Below are positions 8,983-16,949 of a stretch of 64,000 bases of DNA, piece after piece (within the stretch, counting starts at the first letter, position 1; the number at the start of each line of letters is the position of its first letter). The notes under the pieces were generated by a model that had not been told where the DNA came from, did no database searches, and saw only the letters and a program-made list of their open reading frames with translations. The DNA is from Anaerophaga thermohalophila DSM 12881 (GTDB lineage Bacteria; Bacteroidota; Bacteroidia; Bacteroidales; Marinilabiliaceae). The stretch lies in NCBI RefSeq assembly GCF_000191885.1, contig NZ_AEWI01000012.1, positions 62,001 through 126,000 of the forward strand. Reading direction: 5' to 3'. A program made the position numbers and the translations under genes.

Positions 8983-9094
8983 TATACTGATGAAACGAGC
9001 ATGGCAACGTTTTCCACAACAAGAACAAGTATAAGTTCTTGCATGCGAGTTCCATTTGACAAATAACTTGGATAAATTATATACGGATGAAACC
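8980..9094 (-). repeat. Dispersed repeat R1, copy b
   Basis: A near full-length R1 on the minus strand. The plus strand runs ACTGATGAAACGAGCATGG, then TTTTCCACAACAAGAAC, TATAAGTTCTTGCATGCG, GAGTTCCAT, and ends ATATACGGATGAAAC. It starts inside the dgt stop codon. Its terminal ATG opens an 11-codon frame before a stop and is not used by the next gene (9166). Confidence 0.8.
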
Positions 9095-9165
9095 AACGGG
9101 AGCTGTTTTACGTAAATTTTAAGAAAGTTTATTCGGAAGTATCAACTCCTAAACCCCTTGGTTCT

Positions 9166-9882
9166 ATGCTTAAATCATTGAATTTTTCGCAATTAATGTC
9201 GTTTGACTTATATGATCTTGCAAAAATATCGCTGCAGGTATTCGATCATTGTCCCGTTCATAAATCTACTCTTTATCCTTTTGTAGAGGATGTTCGTGAA
9301 AGTCTGAAGTGTTATGAAGAAACCTTTCAGCGTCGCGTTATCAGTTTTATCATGGAGCGTAAAACACTTCAGGCGAGCAGACGTGACGAGGCTTATATCG
9401 CGTTTTACCGTCTTGTGGAAGCGGCTTGTCACCGGCCAAAGAAAGAGATATCCCTTATGGCTGCCGGCTTATTAGAGGTCTTGCTAAAGCATGCCTGGCA
9501 AACCCAAAGTGATGGTTATCAGCGACAATCAACCTGCCTGCCCTCCCTAATCAGGGAGTTGGAGGAGCATCATTTGGATACGATTGAAACTTTGGGCGCT
9601 TCCGAGTGGTTTGATGAACTGGTACATGCCCAGGCGGAATTTGATGCGCTGACTGAAGAAAAGGGAATTGGAGCATTTAAAGATATATCGGTGCGCGAAA
9701 CCCGGCCAATTCTGGAAAATGCCCTTCGTTCACTCTTTTGGATTACCGACCGGCTTTATCAGTCTTCGCCCGACGAAGAACTGGGCAAGGTTGTTTTTAA
9801 TCTGAATAATGTGGTCAGGAAGTTGACAACTAAAGTTGAGCGTGATATTTGCGCAAATGTGCTTTCAGGTATGGAATCATGA
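9166..9882 (+). CDS. DUF6261-like hypothetical protein
   Basis: A 238-residue, mostly helical protein without signal peptide or membrane segment. The arrangement matches the DUF6261 family of Bacteroidota as I recall it: an N-terminal helical part, then WFDELVHAQAEFDALTEEK, and the C-terminal RETRPILENALRSLFW. Function is unknown; such genes are often found as scattered paralogues. It stands alone between repeat R1b and a convergent gene, which it meets with a 6-bp overlap at 9877-9882. No promoter box of the TAnnTTTG type was seen directly upstream. Confidence 0.6.
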   Translation: MLKSLNFSQLMSFDLYDLAKISLQVFDHCPVHKSTLYPFVEDVRESLKCYEETFQRRVISFIMERKTLQASRRDEAYIAFYRLVEAACHRPKKEISLMAAGLLEVLLKHAWQTQSDGYQRQSTCLPSLIRELEEHHLDTIETLGASEWFDELVHAQAEFDALTEEKGIGAFKDISVRETRPILENALRSLFWITDRLYQSSPDEELGKVVFNLNNVVRKLTTKVERDICANVLSGMES

Positions 9883-10686
9883 CAATTTTTCCCTGGCCTT
9901 ACTGATTCTTTTGTAGGTTGCTGCAGCGAAGCGTTCGCTTAGTGCATCAATTAAGTCACTGTGCTTTTCCAGTTTAAGCAAACCTTCGAAGTTTTGTTCA
10001 TCTTCCAGTTGCCTGGAAAGTGCCGGAATTATTTTTTTAGACAGGGAAGCATCTATTTCGTCGACAATGTCGAGCTGAAAGAGAACCCTTGAGATGAATT
10101 TGTGATCGTCGAGAATCTGTAAATACTCTTCTGATGAAACATCGGGTTTCGACAAAATCCGATGTCGCGTATTTAGTTTTTCAAAAACGTTTTTTAAATC
10201 CTCAATTTGTGAATTGTTAAGACCTGCAGGGATATAAACAATACCAGAAAGTGCAGATTCATTGTTGGTCTTTTTAATTTTCCCGAATGCAAAAACCTCT
10301 CCGGCATGCCATTCTGAAAGAGAGTGGCTGAGCTTTCGGTTTTTTACGATTTTTCCCAGAAATGAACCGTTATTGTCAAGTACATCCACATTATACTTGT
10401 CGTGTTCGTTGGGATGTACCCGGGCCATTCCCGTAAAATCATAAGAGGAATCACTGAAAGTTAATGATTCGGGGATATTTTTTAGTTCAAGCTTTTTAAC
10501 CCCGGCTGTTTTATACAGCTCCGGGGCAGATGTCGAAGAAGATGAGACTGTTGCTTCCTCTTTGGACTTGTCAGTACCGAAAACGGTTTGTGTTTCCTTC
10601 TTTTTTCTGGTCACCCAAAGTAAATAAGCAGTTGCGGAAAGCAATGCACCTGTAATTGAGAATATTACCGTTTTTGCTCGTTTCAT
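9877..10686 (-). CDS. Hypothetical membrane-anchored protein
   Basis: A 269-residue protein with one N-terminal membrane helix (about 7-24, VIFSITGALLSATAYLLWV), a basic stop-transfer RKKK, a Ser/Thr-rich linker (about 40-55) and a soluble domain. Residues about 83-150 (FTGMARVHPNEHDKYNVDVL, then GSFLGKIVKNRKL) faintly resemble a HIRAN-type fold, but I cannot confirm this. The C-terminal third is charged and helical. The start region carries a tandem duplication of GTAAAAATGAAACG (10679-10708 area), so there are two ATGs; the first one opens only a three-codon frame, and the second is the gene start. Confidence 0.55.
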   Translation of the reverse strand: MKRAKTVIFSITGALLSATAYLLWVTRKKKETQTVFGTDKSKEEATVSSSSTSAPELYKTAGVKKLELKNIPESLTFSDSSYDFTGMARVHPNEHDKYNVDVLDNNGSFLGKIVKNRKLSHSLSEWHAGEVFAFGKIKKTNNESALSGIVYIPAGLNNSQIEDLKNVFEKLNTRHRILSKPDVSSEEYLQILDDHKFISRVLFQLDIVDEIDASLSKKIIPALSRQLEDEQNFEGLLKLEKHSDLIDALSERFAAATYKRISKAREKLS

Positions 10687-10765
10687 TTTTACCGTTTCAT
10701 TTTTACTGAATTATAGCCATCATGCAATATACAAAAAAGAGTAACAACCTGAATGATACTTTTGT

Positions 10766-10773
10766 TAGTTTTG
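10766..10773 (+). promoter_or_regulatory. -7 promoter box of the glycosyltransferase remnant
   Basis: TAGTTTTG fits TAnnTTTG, 17 bp before the ATG at 10791 and 8 bp before the ATG at 10782. It supports an ancestral start at one of these codons rather than at 10722. Confidence 0.45.
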
Positions 10774-10790
10774 CGGATAAAATGCATGTT

Positions 10791-11051
10791 ATGCGTATTT
10801 TATTTATATGTTCGGCAAAAGTATGGGGTGGCAATGAAAAGTGGGTTTCTCTTGCCATGCAAGGATTGAAAAAGAGGCATCAGGTATTGAGAGACACATC
10901 CGAAGTTGCTAAAAGATTAAAACAGATTATATCCCTTCCGGATGACCGGCTCAGTAGTATCGGCGAAAAAGGGGCCAACACCGTTCGCCGCCTGTTCAAT
11001 ATGGACACCATGGTAAAAGAGCTGGAAAGTTTTTTGCATAATTTTGTCTAA
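10791..11051 (+). pseudogene. Glycosyltransferase family 4 remnant with internal in-frame deletion
   Basis: The frame encodes only about 86 residues. The first part, MRILFICSAKVWGGNEKWV, is the classic N terminus of GT4 enzymes (Rossmann strand plus WGG-EKW donor/acceptor loop). After KKRHQV, around 10880, the reading jumps to what looks like the last 50 residues of the same family: a KRLKQIISLPDDRLSSIGEK helix and the terminal ESFLHNF. About 250-280 central residues, including both substrate-binding cores and the EX7E motif, are gone. The deletion keeps frame, so a short peptide could still be made. The promoter box is intact. Fusion of unrelated pieces is less likely because both ends fit one family. 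Confidence 0.7.
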
Positions 11052-11077
11052 CTTCGGGCATTAAAATGAAATGAGAT

Positions 11078-11416
11078 ATGGATTCTACCCGACAGAAAAA
11101 AATAGGACGTCTTATACAAAAAGACATGAGCGAGATGTTTCAGCGCGAGGTAAAAGAGCTGATTCAGGGAACTATGGTTACGGTAACTGTTGTGAGAGTG
11201 ACTTCCGATTTAGGAATTGCCCGCATCTATTTAAGTATTTTCCCGGGTGACAAAAAAGAAGAAGTGTTTAATAATATTACCCAACATAATTCACGAATAC
11301 GTTATGCGCTTGGGAAAAGGGTCGGGAAACAGTTGCGCGTCATTCCCGAACTGGAATTTTATATTGACGACAGTCTGGATTATGTTGATAATATTGACAG
11401 GCTTCTGAATGAATAA
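11078..11416 (+). CDS. rbfA: Ribosome-binding factor A
   Basis: A 112-residue 30S maturation and cold-shock factor with a KH-like fold. Recognisable features are RQKKIGRLIQKDMSEMF at the N terminus, VTVTVVRVTSDLGIARIYLS in the middle, and LRVIPELEFYIDDSLDYV near the end. It binds the 30S subunit near helix 1 of 16S rRNA during late assembly. It starts 26 bp after the glycosyltransferase remnant. The stop TAA (11414-11416) lies within the 6-bp target duplication of the R2b insertion, so the palindrome begins right after the gene and may act as its terminator. Confidence 0.93.
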   Translation: MDSTRQKKIGRLIQKDMSEMFQREVKELIQGTMVTVTVVRVTSDLGIARIYLSIFPGDKKEEVFNNITQHNSRIRYALGKRVGKQLRVIPELEFYIDDSLDYVDNIDRLLNE

Positions 11417-11417
11417 A

Positions 11418-11558
11418 GAGCCCAGTCTAAAAAGCATCTTTGTTGTCAAACTCGTTGTTGTTTTAAATTTTTGAATTTTCATTAACAATAAGTTAACTCC
11501 GGCACAAAAATTTAAAACGCCTGGATTTTGACAAAAATATGCTTTTTAGACTGCACTC
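11418..11558 (-). repeat. Palindromic element R2, copy b, with 6-bp target duplication
   Basis: This copy is inverted relative to R2a: it begins GAGCCCAGTCTAAAAAGC and ends GCTTTTTAGACTGCACTC. AATAAA flanks it on both sides (11412-11417 and 11559-11564). Here the outer arms AGTCTAAAAAGCAT and ATGCTTTTTAGACT are perfectly complementary. Confidence 0.88.
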
Positions 11559-11585
11559 AATAAAGTCATATAAGTTTTTGATAAC

Positions 11586-12416
11586 ATGCAGTACGATCCC
11601 ATCAAACGGTCGCTGGGCCGTGTATTTAATGTAACACCGGCATTTCGTTTGGTGTTTTACCGATTGCTGAATCTGTTGTTATTACGTTCGTGGTACATAC
11701 GAAGAGAGCTACGGAAATGGGCTGCACAACAGGGCGAGGTGGCAGATATACTGGATGCCGGATCCGGTTTTGGACAATACAGTTGGGCTATGTCGAGACT
11801 GGGAGATGATTTTCGCATTACGGGCGTCGATGTTAAAGAAGAGCAGGTGGAGGACTGTAACCGTTTTTTCAAGATTATTGGTAAAGGAGGACGCGTTAAT
11901 TTCATCAAGGCTGATTTAACACAATTTTCTGAAGCAACAACATACGACCTGATACTTTCGGTGGATGTTATGGAACATATTGAAGACGACCGAAAGGTGT
12001 TCCGTAATTTTTATGAAAGTCTTATTCCGGGCGGCATGCTGCTCATTTCCACACCATCGGATAAGGGAGGATCGGATTCGTATGAACATGGGGATGAGGT
12101 TACCGGGTTCATAGATGAACACGTCAGAGACGGATACAGTATTGAAGATATAACGCGTAAACTTTCGGATGCGGGTTTTTCAGAAATTGATGCCCGTTAT
12201 ACCTATGGGAAGCCGGGTTATATTGCCTGGAAATGGTCCATGAAATACCCGATAATGATGCTTAACAGCAGTAAACTGTTCTTCCTGATTCTTCCATTTT
12301 ATTATCTGATTGTCTGGCCATTCTGCTGTGTTTTGAACTATCTTGATACACGGAAACAACATTCCGCCGGAACCGGTCTGCTGGTGAAAGCATTTAAACC
12401 GGAGAAAGAAGAGTGA
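11586..12416 (+). CDS. Class I SAM-dependent methyltransferase with C-terminal membrane segment
   Basis: A 276-residue methyltransferase (Methyltransf_11/25 type). Motif I ILDAGSGFGQYSWAMSRL is near residues 56-73, the acidic loop GVDVKEEQVEDC follows, and post-I DLILSVDVMEHIEDD at about 120-134 is typical. The C-terminal part holds a hydrophobic stretch (LFFLILPFYYLIVWPFCCVL), suggesting membrane attachment. The substrate may be a lipid, quinone or sugar chain, but nothing decides it. The gene lies between rbfA and a LolE-like permease that are often direct neighbours in Bacteroidales, and it is bracketed by R2b and R1c. Its TGA stop overlaps the start of R1c (TGAAACGAG). Confidence 0.82.
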   Translation: MQYDPIKRSLGRVFNVTPAFRLVFYRLLNLLLLRSWYIRRELRKWAAQQGEVADILDAGSGFGQYSWAMSRLGDDFRITGVDVKEEQVEDCNRFFKIIGKGGRVNFIKADLTQFSEATTYDLILSVDVMEHIEDDRKVFRNFYESLIPGGMLLISTPSDKGGSDSYEHGDEVTGFIDEHVRDGYSIEDITRKLSDAGFSEIDARYTYGKPGYIAWKWSMKYPIMMLNSSKLFFLILPFYYLIVWPFCCVLNYLDTRKQHSAGTGLLVKAFKPEKEE

Positions 12417-12485
12417 AACGAGTCCCGATTTCTGGAGACGATTTCCATTCGACCAATAACTTAGACTAATTTTATACTGATGAAA
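12414..12485 (-). repeat. Dispersed repeat R1, copy c (shortened)
   Basis: On the plus strand it begins TGAAACGAG, which includes the stop of the methyltransferase, and ends CCAATAACTTAGACTAAT plus TTTATACTGATGAAAC, which includes the ATG of the next gene. The repeat thus fills the whole gap from stop to start codon. The central hairpin is replaced by unrelated sequence. Confidence 0.75.
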
Positions 12486-13718
12486 CTGGCTCTTCGCATA
12501 GCAATAAGATATTTGTTTGCCAAAAAGTCGCAGAATGTCATTAATGTCATTTCGATGATATCGGTGTCTGGTGTTTTGGTGGGCTCATTGGCACTTATTG
12601 TCGTTTTGTCAGTTTTTAACGGCCTCCACGGATTGATTGGTTCTTTATACGGTTCGTTTGATCCGGAGCTGAAAATAGAACCGGTACGGGGGAAAGTTTT
12701 TTCTCTTGATTCAATCCCGTCACAGGAAATTTATGAAACGGAAGGCGTGGCTGTTGTTTCTCATATTCTTGAAGACCAGGCGCTTTTGCGTTCCGACAAA
12801 CGCCAGGTGCCTGCTATTGTTATGGGCGTCGATGAAAATTTTGATGAAGTTTCGGGCATTGACACCATTATTATTGACGGTAAGTATCAGCTACAACTTG
12901 AAAGACAGAATTATAGCGTTGTCGGCTATGTTCTGGCTGATCAACTCGGACTGCGGCTTAATTTCGTAAAACCGCTGGTTGTTTATGCTCCCAGGCGCAC
13001 TGCCCGCATTAATATGATGCGTCCCGACCTGTCGTTTAATGAAGAGTATCTTCACCCGGCCGGAATTTTTGCAGTACGCCAGCTTGAATACGACTCTAAA
13101 TACATGGTCGTTAATATTGGTCAGGCCCGCAGGCTGTTTGATTACGGTGACGATGCAGTGTCGTCACTGGGAATTTCTGTAAAAAAGGGATATGAAACGG
13201 ATAAGGTGAAAGCCCGGTTGCAGGAACTTTTGGGTGAAGATTTCTCCGTACTGGACAGGCATGAACAACATGCCACTTTTTACAAACTGATGCGGGTTGA
13301 GAAACTGATGGCTTATCTGATTCTTCTTTTTATCCTTGTTATTGCCTTGTTTAATGTTATCGGGACTTTGTCGCTCCTCATTTTTGAAAAGAAAGAAAGC
13401 ATAGGAACATTTCGAAGTATGGGTGCCAACCGCTCGTTGATTAATAAAATATTTCTCACAGAAGGATGGTTGATATCCCTGGCCGGAGTAACGTTTGGCG
13501 TATTGCTGGGAGCTTTCCTGGTGTGGTTGCAGCAACATTTCGGTTTGTTGAAATTCAGCGGCGAAGGGGCGTTTATTGTTGACGCCTATCCGGTAGCTTT
13601 GCAATGGTCGGATATGCTTCTTGTATATGTTAGCGTTTCGTTGGTGGGTTTACTGGCTGCGTGGTATCCCGTTCGTGTAATTGTACAGCGCTATTATTCC
13701 GGGCAGGGAGAAGAATGA
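12480..13718 (+). CDS. LolC/LolE-type lipoprotein-releasing ABC permease
   Basis: A 412-residue FtsX-family permease. The N terminus reads MKLALRIAIRYLFAKKSQNV, then VISMISVSGVLVGSLALIVV as the first membrane helix, characteristic of LolC/E. A large periplasmic domain (about 50-270) follows, then three C-terminal helices around 275-300, 320-350 and 375-400. The cytoplasmic EKKESIGTFRSMGAN motif is present. LolCDE detaches outer membrane lipoproteins from the inner membrane; the ATPase LolD is not in this window. The start codon lies in repeat R1c. The 3' end overlaps the convergent dusB by 25 bp. Confidence 0.88.
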   Translation: MKLALRIAIRYLFAKKSQNVINVISMISVSGVLVGSLALIVVLSVFNGLHGLIGSLYGSFDPELKIEPVRGKVFSLDSIPSQEIYETEGVAVVSHILEDQALLRSDKRQVPAIVMGVDENFDEVSGIDTIIIDGKYQLQLERQNYSVVGYVLADQLGLRLNFVKPLVVYAPRRTARINMMRPDLSFNEEYLHPAGIFAVRQLEYDSKYMVVNIGQARRLFDYGDDAVSSLGISVKKGYETDKVKARLQELLGEDFSVLDRHEQHATFYKLMRVEKLMAYLILLFILVIALFNVIGTLSLLIFEKKESIGTFRSMGANRSLINKIFLTEGWLISLAGVTFGVLLGAFLVWLQQHFGLLKFSGEGAFIVDAYPVALQWSDMLLVYVSVSLVGLLAAWYPVRVIVQRYYSGQGEE

Positions 13719-14692
13719 TCTGCCCATTGTTCTGCTATTTCATCAAGGATGGCATTCAGTTCGTCAATACGCTCGGTACGCAGCATTTTTATCTTGAGTG
13801 GACGAAAATGTTCAAGCCCTTTGAATGTAGTGGCCAGGTGACGTCTCGAATGCAAAATGCCTCTTCTTTCGCCCAGCCATTCCACAGATTTGTTGACCTG
13901 CTCCCTGATCATTTCAACATGCTCAGGGATGGTAGGCGCTGGTAGTAGTTCTCCTGTATCGAGATAATGTCTGATCTCGCGGAATATCCATGGGCGACCT
14001 ATAGCCGGCCTGCCAATCATTAAGGCATCAACCCCGTATTTTTGCAGATAATTTTTGGCTTTTAACGGATTTGTAATGTCCCCGTTCCCGATAACAGGGA
14101 TGGTCATCCTGGGGTTGTTTTTCACGGCTCCGATAAGTGTCCAGTCGGCTTCTCCCGAATACATCTGTGCCCGGGTGCGGCCATGAATGGTAATCGCCTG
14201 AATGCCTGTATCCTGAAGCTGTTCGGCAACATCAACAATATTTTTTGATGATTCGTCCCAGCCCAGGCGCGTTTTTACCGTAACCGGTGTTTTTACTGCC
14301 TTTACGATGGCACGAGTCATCTCAATCATTTTCGGTATATCACGTAACATGCCAGCTCCCGCACCTTTTGAAGCAATTTTTTTTACGGGGCACCCAAAAT
14401 TGATGTCGATAATGTCGGGCCCTGCCTCCTCTGCTATTCGGGCAGCTTCAACCATAGCACCGGTCTCCTTGCCATATATCTGAATGCCTACAGGACGTTC
14501 TTCCTCACTGATTTCTATTTTTTTCAACGTCTTATCCACTTCCCTGACGAGCGCATCGGCCGACACAAATTCCGTATACATCAGGTCTGCACCATATCGT
14601 TTGCACAATTGCCTGAACATTTTGTCGGTCACATCTTCCATGGGAGCCAGAAGAAGAGACTCCTTTCTGAGTTCGAGATTTCCTATCTTCAC
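13694..14692 (-). CDS. dusB: tRNA-dihydrouridine synthase
   Basis: A 332-residue flavoenzyme reducing uridines in the tRNA D-loop. Features: LLLAPMEDVTDKMFRQLCKR (FMN-binding start of the TIM barrel), DINFGCPVKKIASKGAGAGM with the catalytic Cys, TVKTRLGWD, ITIHGRTRAQMYSGEADW and IPVIGNGDITNP. I choose the GTG at 14692 (VKIGNLELRKE) because it matches the family N terminus and because a TATCTTTG promoter box lies at 14712-14719; ATGs at 14710 and 14731 would be in or before that box. The start is therefore inferred. No fis or other partner gene follows; it converges with the LolE-like gene. Confidence 0.9.
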   Translation of the reverse strand: MKIGNLELRKESLLLAPMEDVTDKMFRQLCKRYGADLMYTEFVSADALVREVDKTLKKIEISEEERPVGIQIYGKETGAMVEAARIAEEAGPDIIDINFGCPVKKIASKGAGAGMLRDIPKMIEMTRAIVKAVKTPVTVKTRLGWDESSKNIVDVAEQLQDTGIQAITIHGRTRAQMYSGEADWTLIGAVKNNPRMTIPVIGNGDITNPLKAKNYLQKYGVDALMIGRPAIGRPWIFREIRHYLDTGELLPAPTIPEHVEMIREQVNKSVEWLGERRGILHSRRHLATTFKGLEHFRPLKIKMLRTERIDELNAILDEIAEQWADHSSPCPE

Positions 14693-14711
14693 CACACCAA
14701 TTTTTAGCATA

Positions 14712-14719
14712 CAAAGATA
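14712..14719 (-). promoter_or_regulatory. -7 promoter box of dusB
   Basis: The minus strand reads TATCTTTG, an exact TAnnTTTG match, 19 bp before the GTG chosen as start. It touches the ATG at 14710, which makes that codon an unlikely start. Confidence 0.5.
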
Positions 14720-14863
14720 ACCCTTCATCAAAAAATCTGCATAACAAATGGGTAACAGGCATAAAATTTATGTACCTTGCCAGAAACAAAGAGAATAGGG
14801 AATATCTTTCCACACAAGGAATGATAAGAGTTTAATACCATATCACAACAACGCTTGATTTTT

Positions 14864-16864
14864 ATGCAGAAAAAGTCCGGGCTGCTAATTATTATTCTTT
14901 TTGAATTTTTTTCATGCCGGAATGTTCCCGACGATAAGGCGAATCCGGAAGGGAACCTGATGTCTGACGTTGTGGGAACAGATTCTCTTGTTGTAGAGCA
15001 GTTGATCGAACGTTCCATAAATCTTTACGGTCAGGGGGGGGTGCATGTTGACATCTCCGATAATTATCTTTCCGAAGCTGAAGAAATTGCCCGCAAAAAT
15101 GAGAATCTTAATCAACTGGCGCGCATATATAACCTGACAGGACAGCGCTATCGAAACAGAGCCCGGTATGGGAAAGCCATGGAATTTCATCAGAAAGCAC
15201 TTGCCCTGGCCACAAAAACCGGTGACAAACATCTCCTGGGGGAGGTGTATAATCAGCTGGGTGTTGTGTACCGGCGTATTGATGATAATCCCGCCGCTCT
15301 CGAAATGCATGTTAAAGCACTTTCGCTTGCCGAAGAGACGGGAGATTCCATGTTGATCGGTTCTGCTATTAACAGTATTGGGAATGTCAATTACAATCTT
15401 GACCGCTATGTAACCTCAATCGAATACTTTAAGCGCTCCCTCGATATTGCAGAGCGGATGAACAATAAGCTGGGGCTGGCCATAAACCATAACAATCTTG
15501 GAGAATCCTTGTTAAAGCTGGGACAGGTTGATTCCGCACTTTCTCATTTTTTCACTTCTCTTGATTACAATTATCAGATTAACAGTAAAATAGGGCAATC
15601 CATTTGTTTCAATAGTATAGGTACAGCCTATCTGGAACAAGACAGGCCGCACAAAGCGCTTGAGTATTTAGAGAAGGCATTGCATCTTAACGAGGAGCTG
15701 GGCGATTTATTGCAGGTTGCCATCAGTCATTCCAAAATCGGGCAGACCTACCTGCAAACGGGGGATCTGGATTTGGCTGAACAACACCTAAATAAGAGTT
15801 TCGCTGTGGCACTTGATATTGGTTCACTGTTTCAGATCGAAGAAGCTTCTAAATTGCTTTCTGAATTGTGTGAAATAAGGGGTGATTATGCCGGGGCTCT
15901 GAAATATTTTAAAATGGCTGCAGCTTACAACGACAGTATTATCAATGAAAAGAATGTTAATCATCTGTCGACACAGGAGGCCATTTTTGAGTCAGAGAGA
16001 CAACGTCAACGAATTGAAGAGTTAAACAAGCAAACACTTCAGCAGCAGGCTATACTCGATCGCCAGCGGTTTTTTCTGACCATTGTTCTTATACTTGTGG
16101 TAGCCGTTTCGTTCGCTATAATTATGCTGATACGGCAGTCGCAGTTAAGAAACCGGTATAAGAACGTCCGGCATCAGCAGCGGCTACTTCGTTCCCAGAT
16201 GAATCCCCATTTTATTTTCAATGCACTCAGCGCTATTCAGGTGTACATTCTTGAACATGATATTGAAAAATCATCACGTTTTCTCACCGATTTTTCAAAA
16301 TTGATGCGACATGTTTTACGAAGCTCTGCACACGATTATATCTCGCTGAAAGAGGAGACCGAAATTTTGGGATATTACCTGGAATTACAAAGATTACGGT
16401 TTTCAGAAGCCTTTGATTATGCCCTGAGTATTGATGAGACACTTGATAAGGAAAAAGTTATGGTTCCTCCGATGTTGACTCAGCCATTTATTGAAAATGC
16501 TATTGAACACGGCATTCGGCCATGCGAAACCGAAGGATTTGTTTCTGTAAGATTTATCAGAGAAGACAGGAATAAAATGATTGTGGAGGTTGACGATAAC
16601 GGAATCGGGATAGAAGCATCAAAAAAGGCTGGTGAAAAGGGAAAAGGGCATGAATCAATGGCAATAAAGATAACCCGTGAACGCCTTGATATGCTGAGAA
16701 GAGACTCGGGTCGGAATACGGATATGGTAATCATGGATAAGAAGCAGATCAATCCTTTCGACCGTGGAACTCTGGTACGTATTATCATACCGGTTGTTGA
16801 AATGGACAGAAATACAAAAACCCATGAGATAAAGCTTCGTCAAAAGGTATCGCAATGGACTTAA
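14864..16864 (+). CDS. TPR-containing LytS-type sensor histidine kinase
   Basis: A 666-residue sensor. Residues 1-18 look like a lipoprotein signal (LLIIILFEFFSC, Cys18). Six to seven tetratricopeptide repeats follow (about 45-360; for example GEVYNQLGVVYRRIDDNPAA), then a membrane helix (about 400-425) and a coiled linker. The kinase part has the His_kinase family box LRSQMNPHFIFNALSAIQVY with His at NPHF, and an HATPase core (QPFIENAIEHGI, VDDNGIGI). A TTG at 14855 would add three residues; the ATG is preferred. Its partner is the LytTR regulator 85 bp downstream. The TPR part should sense a protein or peptide outside the cytoplasm. Confidence 0.9.
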   Translation: MQKKSGLLIIILFEFFSCRNVPDDKANPEGNLMSDVVGTDSLVVEQLIERSINLYGQGGVHVDISDNYLSEAEEIARKNENLNQLARIYNLTGQRYRNRARYGKAMEFHQKALALATKTGDKHLLGEVYNQLGVVYRRIDDNPAALEMHVKALSLAEETGDSMLIGSAINSIGNVNYNLDRYVTSIEYFKRSLDIAERMNNKLGLAINHNNLGESLLKLGQVDSALSHFFTSLDYNYQINSKIGQSICFNSIGTAYLEQDRPHKALEYLEKALHLNEELGDLLQVAISHSKIGQTYLQTGDLDLAEQHLNKSFAVALDIGSLFQIEEASKLLSELCEIRGDYAGALKYFKMAAAYNDSIINEKNVNHLSTQEAIFESERQRQRIEELNKQTLQQQAILDRQRFFLTIVLILVVAVSFAIIMLIRQSQLRNRYKNVRHQQRLLRSQMNPHFIFNALSAIQVYILEHDIEKSSRFLTDFSKLMRHVLRSSAHDYISLKEETEILGYYLELQRLRFSEAFDYALSIDETLDKEKVMVPPMLTQPFIENAIEHGIRPCETEGFVSVRFIREDRNKMIVEVDDNGIGIEASKKAGEKGKGHESMAIKITRERLDMLRRDSGRNTDMVIMDKKQINPFDRGTLVRIIIPVVEMDRNTKTHEIKLRQKVSQWT

Positions 16865-16949
16865 GTGAATTCGTCAGACATCTTTTAAAGTAAAATTATG
16901 GTTTTAAAATTAAGGACAATGTGGTCAAATATTTGCAAAAATCATAAAA

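Noticed and set aside
8980-9094. R1 as an integron attC site
   Set aside because: The hairpin with bubble is attC-like in size, but the core sites RYYYAAC/GTTRRRY are absent, and the neighbours are core genes, not cassettes.
12440-12480. Standard Bacteroidota promoter inside R1
   Set aside because: TAATTTTA and TATACTG resemble but do not match TAnnTTTG, and no TTTG lies at the right distance.
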